IMG/VR virus record: IMGVR_UViG_3300022220_000003
Location: 29,467-93,466 of that record
DNA length: 64,000 nt
Direction: 5' to 3' (one strand)
From: a virus
Under the pieces are notes generated by a model that searched no databases, had not been told where the DNA came from, and saw only the letters and a list, made by a program, of their open reading frames with translations. Below are positions 6,378-13,119 of the stretch, one piece after another (position 1 is the first letter of the stretch; each line of letters begins with the position of its first letter). The translations under genes and the position numbers were made by a program.

Positions 6378-6725
6378 CTAACGAGGGCCAACACCGTACA
6401 CACGGCGGTCGAGGGCGATCCGCAGCTCGGCATGGACGCGTTTGGCAACCTCAAACTTGGTGGCCGCGTCGTTGAGCTCGGCGTTAGTCTCGCCGCCCAT
6501 GAACATGGCCCACAAGCTACCAACGCCCCCGGTGGCGTCTGCGATAGCTCGCTTACGCTCGGCCGCCTCCTCAACCTCGGCCGCGGCCTCGGCGATGGCC
6601 TTGGCGAGCTCGGCACGATAGATAAGCTCGGCGCTACGGTCGGTGCCCGCGGCGGCCCGGTAGGCGGCCTGGGTGTTCTCGACGACGGTGGCGAGGGCGG
6701 CGGCGGTGGTAATAGTCTTGGTCAT
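6378..6725 (-). CDS. Ala-rich helical early protein
   Basis: A 115-residue protein, almost wholly helical and Ala/Glu-rich (residues 10-110), with a coiled-coil-like middle part. The ATG at 6725 is preceded by GAGGATCGAGACC on the minus strand. It lies 11 bp behind a 43-codon membrane-protein gene in a two-gene leftward operon controlled by the element at 6868-6896. No family recognised. Confidence 0.65.
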   Translation of the reverse strand: MTKTITTAAALATVVENTQAAYRAAAGTDRSAELIYRAELAKAIAEAAAEVEEAAERKRAIADATGGVGSLWAMFMGGETNAELNDAATKFEVAKRVHAELRIALDRRVYGVGPR

Positions 6726-6736
6726 GGTCTCGATCC

Positions 6737-6868
6737 TCAGAGCACCACCGCGGCGGCGGCCTCGTTGCGGGCGGCGAGCTTGGGGCGGCGGGTGCCCTCG
6801 CCACCGACAACCAAGACCACAATCGCGACCACCGCGATAACTGCCTTGATTGTCTTGTTGCGTGTCAT
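6737..6868 (-). CDS. 43-residue single-span membrane protein
   Basis: The sequence begins MTRNKTIK, has a hydrophobic segment at residues 9-23 (AVIAVVAIVVLVVGG), then a basic and Ala-rich cytoplasm-like tail. The ATG starts on the last base of the promoter palindrome, the same arrangement as at 1765, 2147 and 7297, so a leaderless mRNA is likely. It is the first gene of the operon with 6378-6725. A small membrane protein made early could modify the host envelope or exclude other phages; function is not shown. Confidence 0.6.
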   Translation of the reverse strand: MTRNKTIKAVIAVVAIVVLVVGGEGTRRPKLAARNEAAAAVVL

Positions 6869-6896
6869 GCATACTTAGTATACAACAACCGTGCCA
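6868..6896 (-). promoter_or_regulatory. Sigma54-like promoter with palindrome, leftward
   Basis: On the minus strand TGGCAC (6891-6896), GGTTG, TTGTA (6881-6885), fused to TGTATACTAAGTATGCA (6868-6884), a one-mismatch form of the 17-bp palindrome. It directs the genes at 6737-6868 and 6378-6725. Confidence 0.55.
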
Positions 6897-7018
6897 GAGC
6901 TCGGGGGTGGCACGGCGGGTGCAACTCGAGGAGGGCGACACAATATCAAGGGGTTACGGGCCGAGAGCTCCCCGCCGAGCTCCCCGAGGGCCGTGTTTAG
7001 CGTGTAGGGCCAATACCT

Positions 7019-7194
7019 CTATGACTTAGGTGTCATAGTTGAGATTAGGGGCTAACTACTCGTAATGAGGGCGAAAATGCCAATTGGTACTAGACTACTA
7101 TGGCAATCATGTCATAGTTGAGGATTGGGCTAACTGCACGTAATAGCGAAAGAATCCTAGGTTAGACCGATTTACTATGGCATCTATGTCATAG
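7019..7194. promoter_or_regulatory. Second array of three upstream inverted repeats
   Basis: CTATGACTTAGGTGTCATAG (7019-7038) is identical, with flanks, to the copy at 1905. CTATGGC-N6-GTCATAG occurs at 7098-7117 and 7175-7194. Centres are 79 and 77 bp apart and lie about 112, 189 and 268 bp before the rightward start near 7297. As at 1905-2058, the array lies between divergent units (6868 leftward, 7297 rightward). The remainder of 6897-7268 contains no gene. Confidence 0.6.
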
Positions 7195-7268
7195 CTATGA
7201 TGCTCTGCGTTATCAAGGTGATTGGCCTAAGTGCTTGATATTGTGTTGAGAGCTCCTCGCCACGGTAT

Positions 7269-7297
7269 TGGCATCAGGGTTGCATACTAAGTATGCA
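7269..7297 (+). promoter_or_regulatory. Sigma54-like promoter with palindrome, rightward
   Basis: TGGCAT (7269-7274), CAGGG, TTGCA (7280-7284) and the perfect palindrome TGCATACTAAGTATGCA (7281-7297). An ATG begins on its last base and is in frame with the gene annotated from 7324. Confidence 0.6.
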
Positions 7298-7323
7298 TGA
7301 GCACAACGAGAGGAAACGAGACA

Positions 7324-7668
7324 ATGAACGCAATCACCACCGAGATCAAGTTTGCCAAGGCTGAGATGGCCGCGATTAACTTCCAAGGTGCAGGCCCCGA
7401 GCTTGGACGACGTTTTTGTCACCTCCGCCGGTTGGTTAAGCTGCTCAAGGAGCTCGATCGGCTCAACGGGTTGGGACTCGCCGAGCTCGTCACGGTTGAA
7501 TACGAGTCCGAGGACGTCCCTAGCACATGTGTTGTTTTTTGGGCGAACACTGATGCCACGGCCGATATCGTGGGCAAACGCTCGGGCCAAGAAGTTGCGC
7601 GGCTTTCATCGCGTGAATTCTTTATCGAGCTCTCGTTGGCCCCCGGGCGTATGCCTGGTTTCTTTTAG
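7324..7668 (+). CDS. Unknown early protein, paralogue of the gene at 242
   Basis: A 114-residue protein collinear with the product of 242-592 and sharing VEYESEDVP exactly. Two in-frame starts exist: ATG at 7297, overlapping the palindrome and adding nine residues by leaderless translation, and ATG at 7324, preceded by AGGAAACGAGACA. I prefer 7324 for standard initiation, but the parallel with 1765, 2147 and 6868 makes 7297 quite possible. Duplication of a gene together with its promoter suggests the pair mark an ancient duplicated early module. Confidence 0.75.
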   Translation: MNAITTEIKFAKAEMAAINFQGAGPELGRRFCHLRRLVKLLKELDRLNGLGLAELVTVEYESEDVPSTCVVFWANTDATADIVGKRSGQEVARLSSREFFIELSLAPGRMPGFF

Positions 7669-7980
7669 GCCAGCCAAACCCCAACGGCCGAGACTGCACA
7701 AAAGTGGCCGTTGGCCTCGGAGGGGCTCGAGGGATCTCCAGGGGTTGCGGCGAGAGCTGCGGGCCGATCACAGGACGTCAACAGCCACTTTCCTCGAGCT
7801 CTGGCGCGGGAGCTGAGCTCGGCGAGCTCTGGGGAGGTAAGCGCGGGGGATCTTTTGTCCCACACCCCCCACTGGCAAAAAAACTGCGAAAATAGTTTTT
7901 TCCGAGGTACTGGCTCCCCCACCCACAAAACGCGACCAAAACCCACCCCCACTTATGTATACTTAGTGTACACACCATAG
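7669..7980. other. Intergenic region with a degenerate palindrome copy
   Basis: No convincing gene. TGTATACTTAGTGTACA at 7956-7972 is a decayed form of the 17-bp palindrome (7 of 8 arm pairs). Reading leftward, a TGGCCC lies near the -24 position but one base off the proper spacing. A leftward 95-codon frame (7665-7952) follows it but looks unconvincing. It may be a relict promoter. Confidence 0.4.
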
Positions 7981-8120
7981 GGCCACCACCTGGTCACCTG
8001 GCACACCACCTGGTCGCCTGGCACACCACCTGGTCACCTGGCACACCACCTGGTCGCCTGGCACACCACCTGGTCACCTGGCACACCACCTGGTCGCCTG
8101 GCACACCACCTGGTCGCCTG
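7981..8120 (+). repeat. Seven 20-bp tandem repeats (iterons)
   Basis: Seven contiguous 20-bp units of the form GCACACCACCTGGTCRCCTG (first unit GGCC at its start) fill 7981-8120, followed by a partial copy. The R position alternates A, G, A, G, A, G, G, giving a 40-bp higher-order period. Unit length and position, about 860 bp before the primase-helicase gene, are those of replication iterons. It is not coding on either strand in any convincing way, and has no spacers as a CRISPR array would. Confidence 0.85.
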
Positions 8121-8246
8121 GCACACCACCGCCGCCACCGCCGCCTAGTCAACCTCACCGGACGATCGTGGGGCGGGCAAAAACAACAACTTTTGAAGGG
8201 AGGTCGCCAAGGGGGGCAAAAACAAGGTGCAGCGGTAAACCTAGTG

Positions 8247-8654
8247 TCAGGCGGCCGACTGCTCGAGGCCCACCGCGTCCACAAACGCGGCAAGGTTGGC
8301 CTCGGTGGTGTTGGACGGCTGCCAAGTATGCCCGAGCAGGTCCACCAAGGCTCGGAGGGATGCGGCGATGTTAGGTTCACCTCGCCGAGCTCCCCACAAC
8401 CAAAGGGCCCGCGTCCGAGGTGAGGCCTTAAACGTTGGAATCCTTACATATTTTGAGTACACCCGAACGCCGTTCCAAGTCTTGGCCCGCGGGTCGGACG
8501 GTTTGGACACCGCATCGGCTGTTTTGGGGTCACCGCAACACTCTAAAATCATTGATAAAAGCAGGTGGCACGCGTCGTCACAGCTCTCGATACCGTGCGC
8601 GTGCCCCCATTGTGCCAAGGTTTTAAATTGCTGGTCTGTCAATCTCATAATCAT
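8247..8654 (-). CDS. Hypothetical protein between iterons and primase
   Basis: A 135-residue protein with Cys and Trp residues and several helices; no family recognised. It is transcribed away from the primase gene. ATG codons at 8654 and 8648 are possible. No clear ribosome site precedes either, but a sigma70-like promoter places the transcript start almost at the ATG, again suggesting a leaderless message. Its location between the iterons and the large inverted repeat suggests a link to replication control, by position only. The stretch 8121-8246 holds only Pro/Ala-type low-complexity sequence. Confidence 0.6.
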   Translation of the reverse strand: MIMRLTDQQFKTLAQWGHAHGIESCDDACHLLLSMILECCGDPKTADAVSKPSDPRAKTWNGVRVYSKYVRIPTFKASPRTRALWLWGARRGEPNIAASLRALVDLLGHTWQPSNTTEANLAAFVDAVGLEQSAA

Positions 8655-8660
8655 ATCAAG

Positions 8661-8690
8661 TAATTAGCTCATTTCTGGAGACCAAGTCAA
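8661..8690 (-). promoter_or_regulatory. Sigma70-like promoter, leftward
   Basis: On the minus strand TTGACT (8685-8690), 18 bases, TAATTA (8661-8666). The start would fall near 8654, the ATG of the leftward gene. Confidence 0.4.
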
Positions 8691-8734
8691 GGGTGGCACG
8701 CTGTCACACGATCTACTCCTTTATGGAACAACAT

Positions 8735-8797
8735 ATATATGCACCGGTGAACCTACAGTTGGTAAGTCAACCACATGAGCTTCACCGGTGCATATAT
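8735..8797. repeat. Perfect 17-bp inverted repeat upstream of primase
   Basis: ATATATGCACCGGTGAA (8735-8751) and its exact complement (8781-8797) flank a 29-bp loop. Each arm also contains the palindrome CACCGGTG. Such a cruciform-capable element beside an A/T-rich stretch (about 8850-8880) and iterons fits an origin or a strong autoregulatory site before the replication gene. Confidence 0.8.
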
Positions 8798-8881
8798 CTG
8801 TTATAAGTAAAAGTATAGAACAATAGGCCACGCGTGCCAGGTGTGACACAACATTTATTCAAAACGTAAAATAAAACAGGC

Positions 8882-8900
8882 TGTCACGCGGTGTCACGCG
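8882..8900 (+). repeat. TGTCACGCG direct repeat in primase leader
   Basis: TGTCACGCG at 8882-8890 and 8892-8900, with related TGTCACACG at 8702-8710 and inverted GTGTGACAC at 8841-8849. These boxes surround the inverted repeat at 8735-8797 and may bind an initiator or regulator of the primase operon. No other gene is visible in 8655-8984. Confidence 0.5.
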
Positions 8901-8984
8901 TGTTTTGGTCCTGTGGATCCGTATTGCGTTATTCCCAACAGTTGGCCTAGTGTCCTTGCAGCTCAAAACCTCGGGGGTGATTGA

Positions 8985-11465
8985 GTGCCAAGGGACCTAA
9001 CCCTGCTCGTGTGGGGTGACATCAAATCGGGTGATCCCAACCAAGGTAACCTGGTGACTGCACCTTGGGTTGACTGGGTTAGCGTGCTATCCACCCACGT
9101 ACGCAGGTCAACCAAAGGGGGTCCGTGCGTTGTCTGCGGTCACATCCCCAAAGGTAAACCCCGTTTGCAAATCCACGTCGAGGCCACCGACACGGTGTGC
9201 CTTGATATCGATAAGGGTACCACCGAGGAGATCGGCGAGATCCTCGAGGCCTTTGCCCCGTATGAATACGTGGCCTATACGAGCTTTAGCCATGCTCGAT
9301 ATCAGCTCGGTACCAAGGACACCCCACCGGCCCCCGGTGAGCCGACACAAACCAAGCTGCGGGTGTTGCTACCCCTAGCCCGTCGAGTAAGTGCCAAAGA
9401 ATATGAGGGGGTTTGGCCGGTGATCCAGCAGTTGGCCAAGCACCCAATCGACAAGGCAATCAAGGCTCTCAACCAAGGGTACTATTTACCGAGCGCCAGG
9501 GTCGGGGCCCCGACCCTGGCCCACCACAACAAAACCGGCCGGTGGCTCGACCCTGACAACCTCTTGCAGCTCTCGGACACCCCCGCCGAGACCTCCACCG
9601 AGCTCCCCACCGTCGAGGTTTTGGGCCGGGTCGAGACAATTATCCGCAAGCTCGCCAAAATGATACGCTCGCACCCCCTCAAGGCGGCGGCCAATGCCTT
9701 GATCAACGGCGAGCCCCTGGACTTCGGTGATGGTCGCCACGATACGATTATCCGGTTGACGGGTTGGATCGCGTTCAAAACCGAGAACAAACCTCTGCAC
9801 CCAAGCGTAATCGAGGCCTTGTTCCAACGGTCGATTGACGCAATGCGTCTTGATCGACCTCATGACATGGCATCGGTGACCATCGACGCCGCCACCGCAG
9901 CCTACGAAACCGCAATCGCCAAGGCGATTGAGATCAAGGAGGCCGAGCGTAAGGAGGCCCAAAGTCATTACGCCGGCCCGGAGTCACCCGAGTGGCCCAA
10001 AGAAACCCTCGAGCGGTGCGCCGAGGCTCAAGAATCCACCGTCGAGCAACTCGCGTTTGTTGTGGTGCGAGACCGGGCGCACTACATCCTACAACCGGAC
10101 ACCTATTTTTGCGGTCCGTTCACTGAAAAGGACGCGTTTATTGAAATCATTCAAGCTTTGGGGCGATCCCCGGTGGAGCTTTACGAGGTCACCAACTCAG
10201 GCAACTATAAACCAAGGCCATTTTTTGAGCTGATACGCCGATATGGCAGGGTAGCTCAACAAGTGGTCGCAAACCTCGCAACCCAACGGACCTATTACGA
10301 TCGCGAGCACCGCACGATCCATGAGGCCGTTTGCCCTCGCCGCACCTTCGAGCCGGTTCACAACCCAAAAATAGACCATTGGTTGCGCCTATTCGCGGGC
10401 ACGCCTGCCAATTACGAGAAGCTCCTCGATTGGATGGCCTGTTGCCCCGATCTTAACAAGTTACTTTGCGCCCTCACCTTGGCGGGAGCTCCTGGCACCG
10501 GTAAAACCTTGTTTGCCCAAGGCATGGCCAGCCTATGGGCCGAGGGTGGAGCGGCGGCGAGCCCCGAGGTGATCCTCGGTAACTTTAACGAGGACCTAAC
10601 CCGATGCCCCCTCGTATTCGCCGATGAGACCCTGCCGAAAACCTACCGGTGGGAGTCGGTGACAACCAAGCTACGGGCCGAGATTGCCTCCTTGGTGCGC
10701 ACCCTCAACCGCAAGTATTACGCCCCCTTAACCCTACAAGGGAGCCTCCGTTTTATCCTGGCGACCAACAACCCGATGATTCTCGCCAGCAACATCAGCA
10801 CCGCGGCGGATCTCAACGCGGTGGCGGTGCGATTTCTCTACCTCGAGACCGGGGCCGAGGCCGAACAGTACTTGCTCACCCTGGACCACGAGACAAAGGA
10901 CGGCTGGCGTATACACCAAATCGCGGCTCACGCCCTTTGGCTCCAACAAAACCGAGCGGTGACCCCCGCGGGCCGTTTTTGGGTCACCGGCGATCTCGAA
11001 AAAATGCACCGCCTACTCGTGACCTCATCGGATTGGAATAGTTGGGTTTGCGAGTGGATCGTCAAGGGGCTGCTAGACGGCTATCGCAAGGCGGAGCAAA
11101 ACCAAGACACGGTGGGCCGGGTGATAGTCCAGGAGGGCCACCTCTTTGTCAATATCAGTGCAGTCGCAGATGGTTGGCCCATATACACCAACTATCCCAA
11201 TATCCCCCCCGACCCGCGCAAGATCGCCACGGCCCTCCGCTCGATCTCCCTGCAACCCAAGGCCGTCCAAGTTCGCACCCCCGGCGGGACGCGGCACCGC
11301 TACTTTGACATTGACCTAAACCACCTCGTGGCGTGGGCGGATGAGAAGGGGATCTGCGGAGCACCCGAGATCGAGCTCGCAATCCACCAAGGAATCACCG
11401 AGCGGCCCAAGATCGTCAATCTGAACGAGCACCGGAACAAAGGAAAGGATCAGCCACAGCAATGA
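8985..11465 (+). CDS. AEP primase-SF3 helicase fusion
   Basis: An 826-residue replication protein. Residues 1-200 look like an archaeo-eukaryotic-type primase/polymerase: a VCLDIDKG motif with D74 and D76, YTSFSHA at about 98-104, and a K-L-R-V-L-L-P-L strand at 124-131. Residues about 450-640 form a superfamily 3 type helicase: Walker A GAPGTGKT at 501-508, Walker B PLVFADE near 542-548, and sensor FILATNN near 589-595. It should prime and unwind at the phage origin. The GTG start at 8985 follows TCGGGGGTGA. It heads the long replication operon, directly after the iterons and inverted repeat. The helicase part has a degenerate copy in the next large gene. Confidence 0.9.
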   Translation: MPRDLTLLVWGDIKSGDPNQGNLVTAPWVDWVSVLSTHVRRSTKGGPCVVCGHIPKGKPRLQIHVEATDTVCLDIDKGTTEEIGEILEAFAPYEYVAYTSFSHARYQLGTKDTPPAPGEPTQTKLRVLLPLARRVSAKEYEGVWPVIQQLAKHPIDKAIKALNQGYYLPSARVGAPTLAHHNKTGRWLDPDNLLQLSDTPAETSTELPTVEVLGRVETIIRKLAKMIRSHPLKAAANALINGEPLDFGDGRHDTIIRLTGWIAFKTENKPLHPSVIEALFQRSIDAMRLDRPHDMASVTIDAATAAYETAIAKAIEIKEAERKEAQSHYAGPESPEWPKETLERCAEAQESTVEQLAFVVVRDRAHYILQPDTYFCGPFTEKDAFIEIIQALGRSPVELYEVTNSGNYKPRPFFELIRRYGRVAQQVVANLATQRTYYDREHRTIHEAVCPRRTFEPVHNPKIDHWLRLFAGTPANYEKLLDWMACCPDLNKLLCALTLAGAPGTGKTLFAQGMASLWAEGGAAASPEVILGNFNEDLTRCPLVFADETLPKTYRWESVTTKLRAEIASLVRTLNRKYYAPLTLQGSLRFILATNNPMILASNISTAADLNAVAVRFLYLETGAEAEQYLLTLDHETKDGWRIHQIAAHALWLQQNRAVTPAGRFWVTGDLEKMHRLLVTSSDWNSWVCEWIVKGLLDGYRKAEQNQDTVGRVIVQEGHLFVNISAVADGWPIYTNYPNIPPDPRKIATALRSISLQPKAVQVRTPGGTRHRYFDIDLNHLVAWADEKGICGAPEIELAIHQGITERPKIVNLNEHRNKGKDQPQQ

Positions 11466-11509
11466 CAACGCAAACAACGGGGCCCGTCCCTACGGGGCGG
11501 ATCGAATGA
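11462..11509 (+). CDS. 15-codon mini-ORF linking primase and pseudo-helicase
   Basis: Encodes MTTQTTGPVPTGRIE. Its ATG overlaps the primase stop (ATGA) and its TGA overlaps the ATG of the next gene (ATGA), so it exactly bridges a 40-bp gap. It may exist for termination-reinitiation coupling rather than for its peptide. Three similar mini-ORFs occur downstream in the operon. Confidence 0.4.
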   Translation: MTTQTTGPVPTGRIE

Positions 11510-12108
11510 ATCAATCCATAAACCAATGGCTTCGCCTATTGGCGGGCAATGACGACAATCACCAAAAACTCCTCGATTGGTTGGCTTGTGCCCCCAATCT
11601 GGACACGCCTTTATGTGGCCTGATTTTTGCGGGCCCACCGAAAACGAGCAAGGGTCTGTTTTTGGCGTTTGTGGCGGGGTTGCGGGAAATTTGGAACGGC
11701 TGGCGCAGTATGCCCAATAATGACACCCCTATCCTGGTCTACCGAGACGATCCCAAGGCCCTGAGCACTATCGACCCCATAACCCTAGATGCCTACCCCC
11801 GGCGGCGTTTCGTGGTCGCCACCAACACCCCCGAGATCATGTTGGCCCATGTTCACGAGCGGACACCGTTAGAACAGCTCGAGCGGTGGTTTTTGTACAT
11901 GGAACCCACCGAGGAGGCGGCCGAGCTCCTCGAGGGATTCGAAGATTATCACCCGGTGTGGGGTGTGCGCCATATCACGACAGCTATCGAGACCTTGCAC
12001 CAGTATCACAAGGTGGAGCGGGCCGGGCATCTATGGGTTGAGGGTACCCCGGGCGCCATGCGCCACCTCACAACCCAACCACCTAAAGCCGTAGGGGTGA
12101 CCCCATGA
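11506..12108 (+). CDS. Degenerate SF3 helicase paralogue
   Basis: A 200-residue protein collinear with the helicase part of the preceding primase-helicase, from W-L-R-L-x-AG...KLLDW-x-AC to the C-terminal H-L/F-WV segment. The ATP site is altered: GAPGTGKT is replaced by GPPKTSKG (residues 43-50), losing two loop glycines and the Thr after the Lys, while K49 and an acidic Walker B-like pair remain. It has no primase domain. It arose probably by partial duplication and may be a regulatory or structural partner mixing into helicase rings. ATGA overlap with thyX follows. Confidence 0.85.
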   Translation: MNQSINQWLRLLAGNDDNHQKLLDWLACAPNLDTPLCGLIFAGPPKTSKGLFLAFVAGLREIWNGWRSMPNNDTPILVYRDDPKALSTIDPITLDAYPRRRFVVATNTPEIMLAHVHERTPLEQLERWFLYMEPTEEAAELLEGFEDYHPVWGVRHITTAIETLHQYHKVERAGHLWVEGTPGAMRHLTTQPPKAVGVTP

Positions 12109-12728
12109 GAATCATCGGACCGACCTACACGATATTGACCCCGATCAAAGGGGAACGGATCCTAGCGGCAATCGAGGCCGCGGGGCGTACGTGTTACAAA
12201 TCGCAAGAAAAGATCACACCCACGTCCTCCCAGAGGTTTGTCCAAATGATCCTCGAGCGGGGCCACGAATCGGTGATCGAGCACGAATCCGTTTCGGTGC
12301 GGATCACTTGTGACCGAGGGGTGTCTCACGAGATCGTACGCCATCGCCTAGCGTCTTACTCCCAAGAGTCGACTCGCTATTGCAACTACGCAAGCGCCAA
12401 ATTTGGTCAGGAGATCTCGGTGATTGAGCCCCCTGGACTCGGGGAGCTAGCGCGGGCGCATTGGGTCCAGGCCGTCAAAATGTGCGAGGGGCAATATTTG
12501 GAGTTGTTGGCCCTCGGGACACCACCGGAGATCGCTCGGTCGGTGTTGCCTAACGCCCTTGCCACCGAGATTGTGATGACCGCAAACCTCCGCGAATGGC
12601 GCCACTTTTTCAGGCTGCGGACGGCCAAGGCCGCACACCCTCAGATGAGGGAGATCGCGCGGCCGATGCTCGCCGAGTTTCGTCAGCGTATACCTGTGAT
12701 TTTTGACACCGTGGGGGTGACCCAATGA
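12105..12728 (+). CDS. thyX: Flavin-dependent thymidylate synthase ThyX
   Basis: A 207-residue protein, the normal ThyX length. It carries the family signature RHRX7S (R79-H80-R81 ... S89) within RHRLASYSQESTR, with a conserved H-E-S-V-x-EH segment before it and LR-x-WRHFFRLR near the C-terminus. It methylates dUMP to dTMP using methylene-tetrahydrofolate, FAD and NADPH, raising dTTP for phage DNA synthesis. It overlaps the upstream gene by ATGA and the following mini-ORF in the same way, so it is part of the replication operon. Confidence 0.97.
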   Translation: MRIIGPTYTILTPIKGERILAAIEAAGRTCYKSQEKITPTSSQRFVQMILERGHESVIEHESVSVRITCDRGVSHEIVRHRLASYSQESTRYCNYASAKFGQEISVIEPPGLGELARAHWVQAVKMCEGQYLELLALGTPPEIARSVLPNALATEIVMTANLREWRHFFRLRTAKAAHPQMREIARPMLAEFRQRIPVIFDTVGVTQ

Positions 12729-12784
12729 AAACCTCAATCCCAAATCCACCCCACGGAGCGGGCCCAAAGGATCCACCACAATGA
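12725..12784 (+). CDS. 19-codon mini-ORF after thyX
   Basis: Encodes a Pro-rich 19-residue peptide (MKTSIPNPPHGAGPKDPPQ). The start overlaps the thyX stop and its TGA overlaps the next ATG, both as ATGA. AAAGGA for the next gene lies inside it. Likely a coupling device; a functional micropeptide is not excluded. Confidence 0.4.
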   Translation: MKTSIPNPPHGAGPKDPPQ

Positions 12785-12903
12785 AAGGTTTAGCCATGGG
12801 TTTGCTCACGGTCGTGGGCCTCGTGACCTCGTTTATCAATCCGCCGGTGGGGCTCATGCTCTTGACGATCGCGGGTTGTTGGTTTTGGTGGGAGCACGGA
12901 TAA
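12781..12903 (+). CDS. 40-residue two-span membrane protein
   Basis: The peptide has two hydrophobic stretches (about residues 4-18 and 22-36) separated by NPP, and ends WFWWEHG, the layout of a tiny hairpin membrane protein. AAAGGATCCACCACA precedes the ATG. It ends in TAATG with the next gene. Possible roles are holin-like or envelope-modifying; nothing decides between them. Confidence 0.6.
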   Translation: MKGLAMGLLTVVGLVTSFINPPVGLMLLTIAGCWFWWEHG

Positions 12904-13115
12904 TGAAAGTGAAGATCGGAAACACGGTTTATGACTCCAACGATCAGCCTATCTTGTTGGTCCTAGACAACCACGAAAAGAGCATGATCTCGAATATGCT
13001 CCCCCAGTGTTACAAATATTGTGCTTGTCCGCACGGTACCCCGGTGGCCGAGATCGAGCGGTTTATGGGTATCGATCACCTGAGCAAGCCCACCCCTGCG
13101 GGGCGGGCGGGGTAA
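12903..13115 (+). CDS. Hypothetical small protein with Cys cluster
   Basis: A 70-residue protein. The start at 12903 is set by the TAATG junction and GGAGCACGGATA before it. The first 35 residues are beta/helix mixed. Residues 36-45 contain C-Y-K-Y-C-A-C-P-H, a possible metal site. No family recognised. Four bases separate it from the next gene. Confidence 0.6.
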   Translation: MKVKIGNTVYDSNDQPILLVLDNHEKSMISNMLPQCYKYCACPHGTPVAEIERFMGIDHLSKPTPAGRAG

Positions 13116-13119
13116 ATAG

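Noticed and set aside
7665-7952. Leftward 95-codon frame behind the degenerate palindrome
   Set aside because: GTG start without ribosome site, atypical composition, and the promoter-like element is one base out of spacing. Kept only as part of the intergenic note.
7981-8120. Possible CRISPR array
   Set aside because: The 20-bp units are directly contiguous with no spacers and no cas adaptation genes nearby; Cas4-like motifs at 17520 belong to a phage recombination nuclease.
8925-8975. Sigma54-like element before the primase (TTGGCCTAG...TTGCA)
   Set aside because: The gap between the two boxes is two bases too long and no palindrome or CTATGRC repeat accompanies it.
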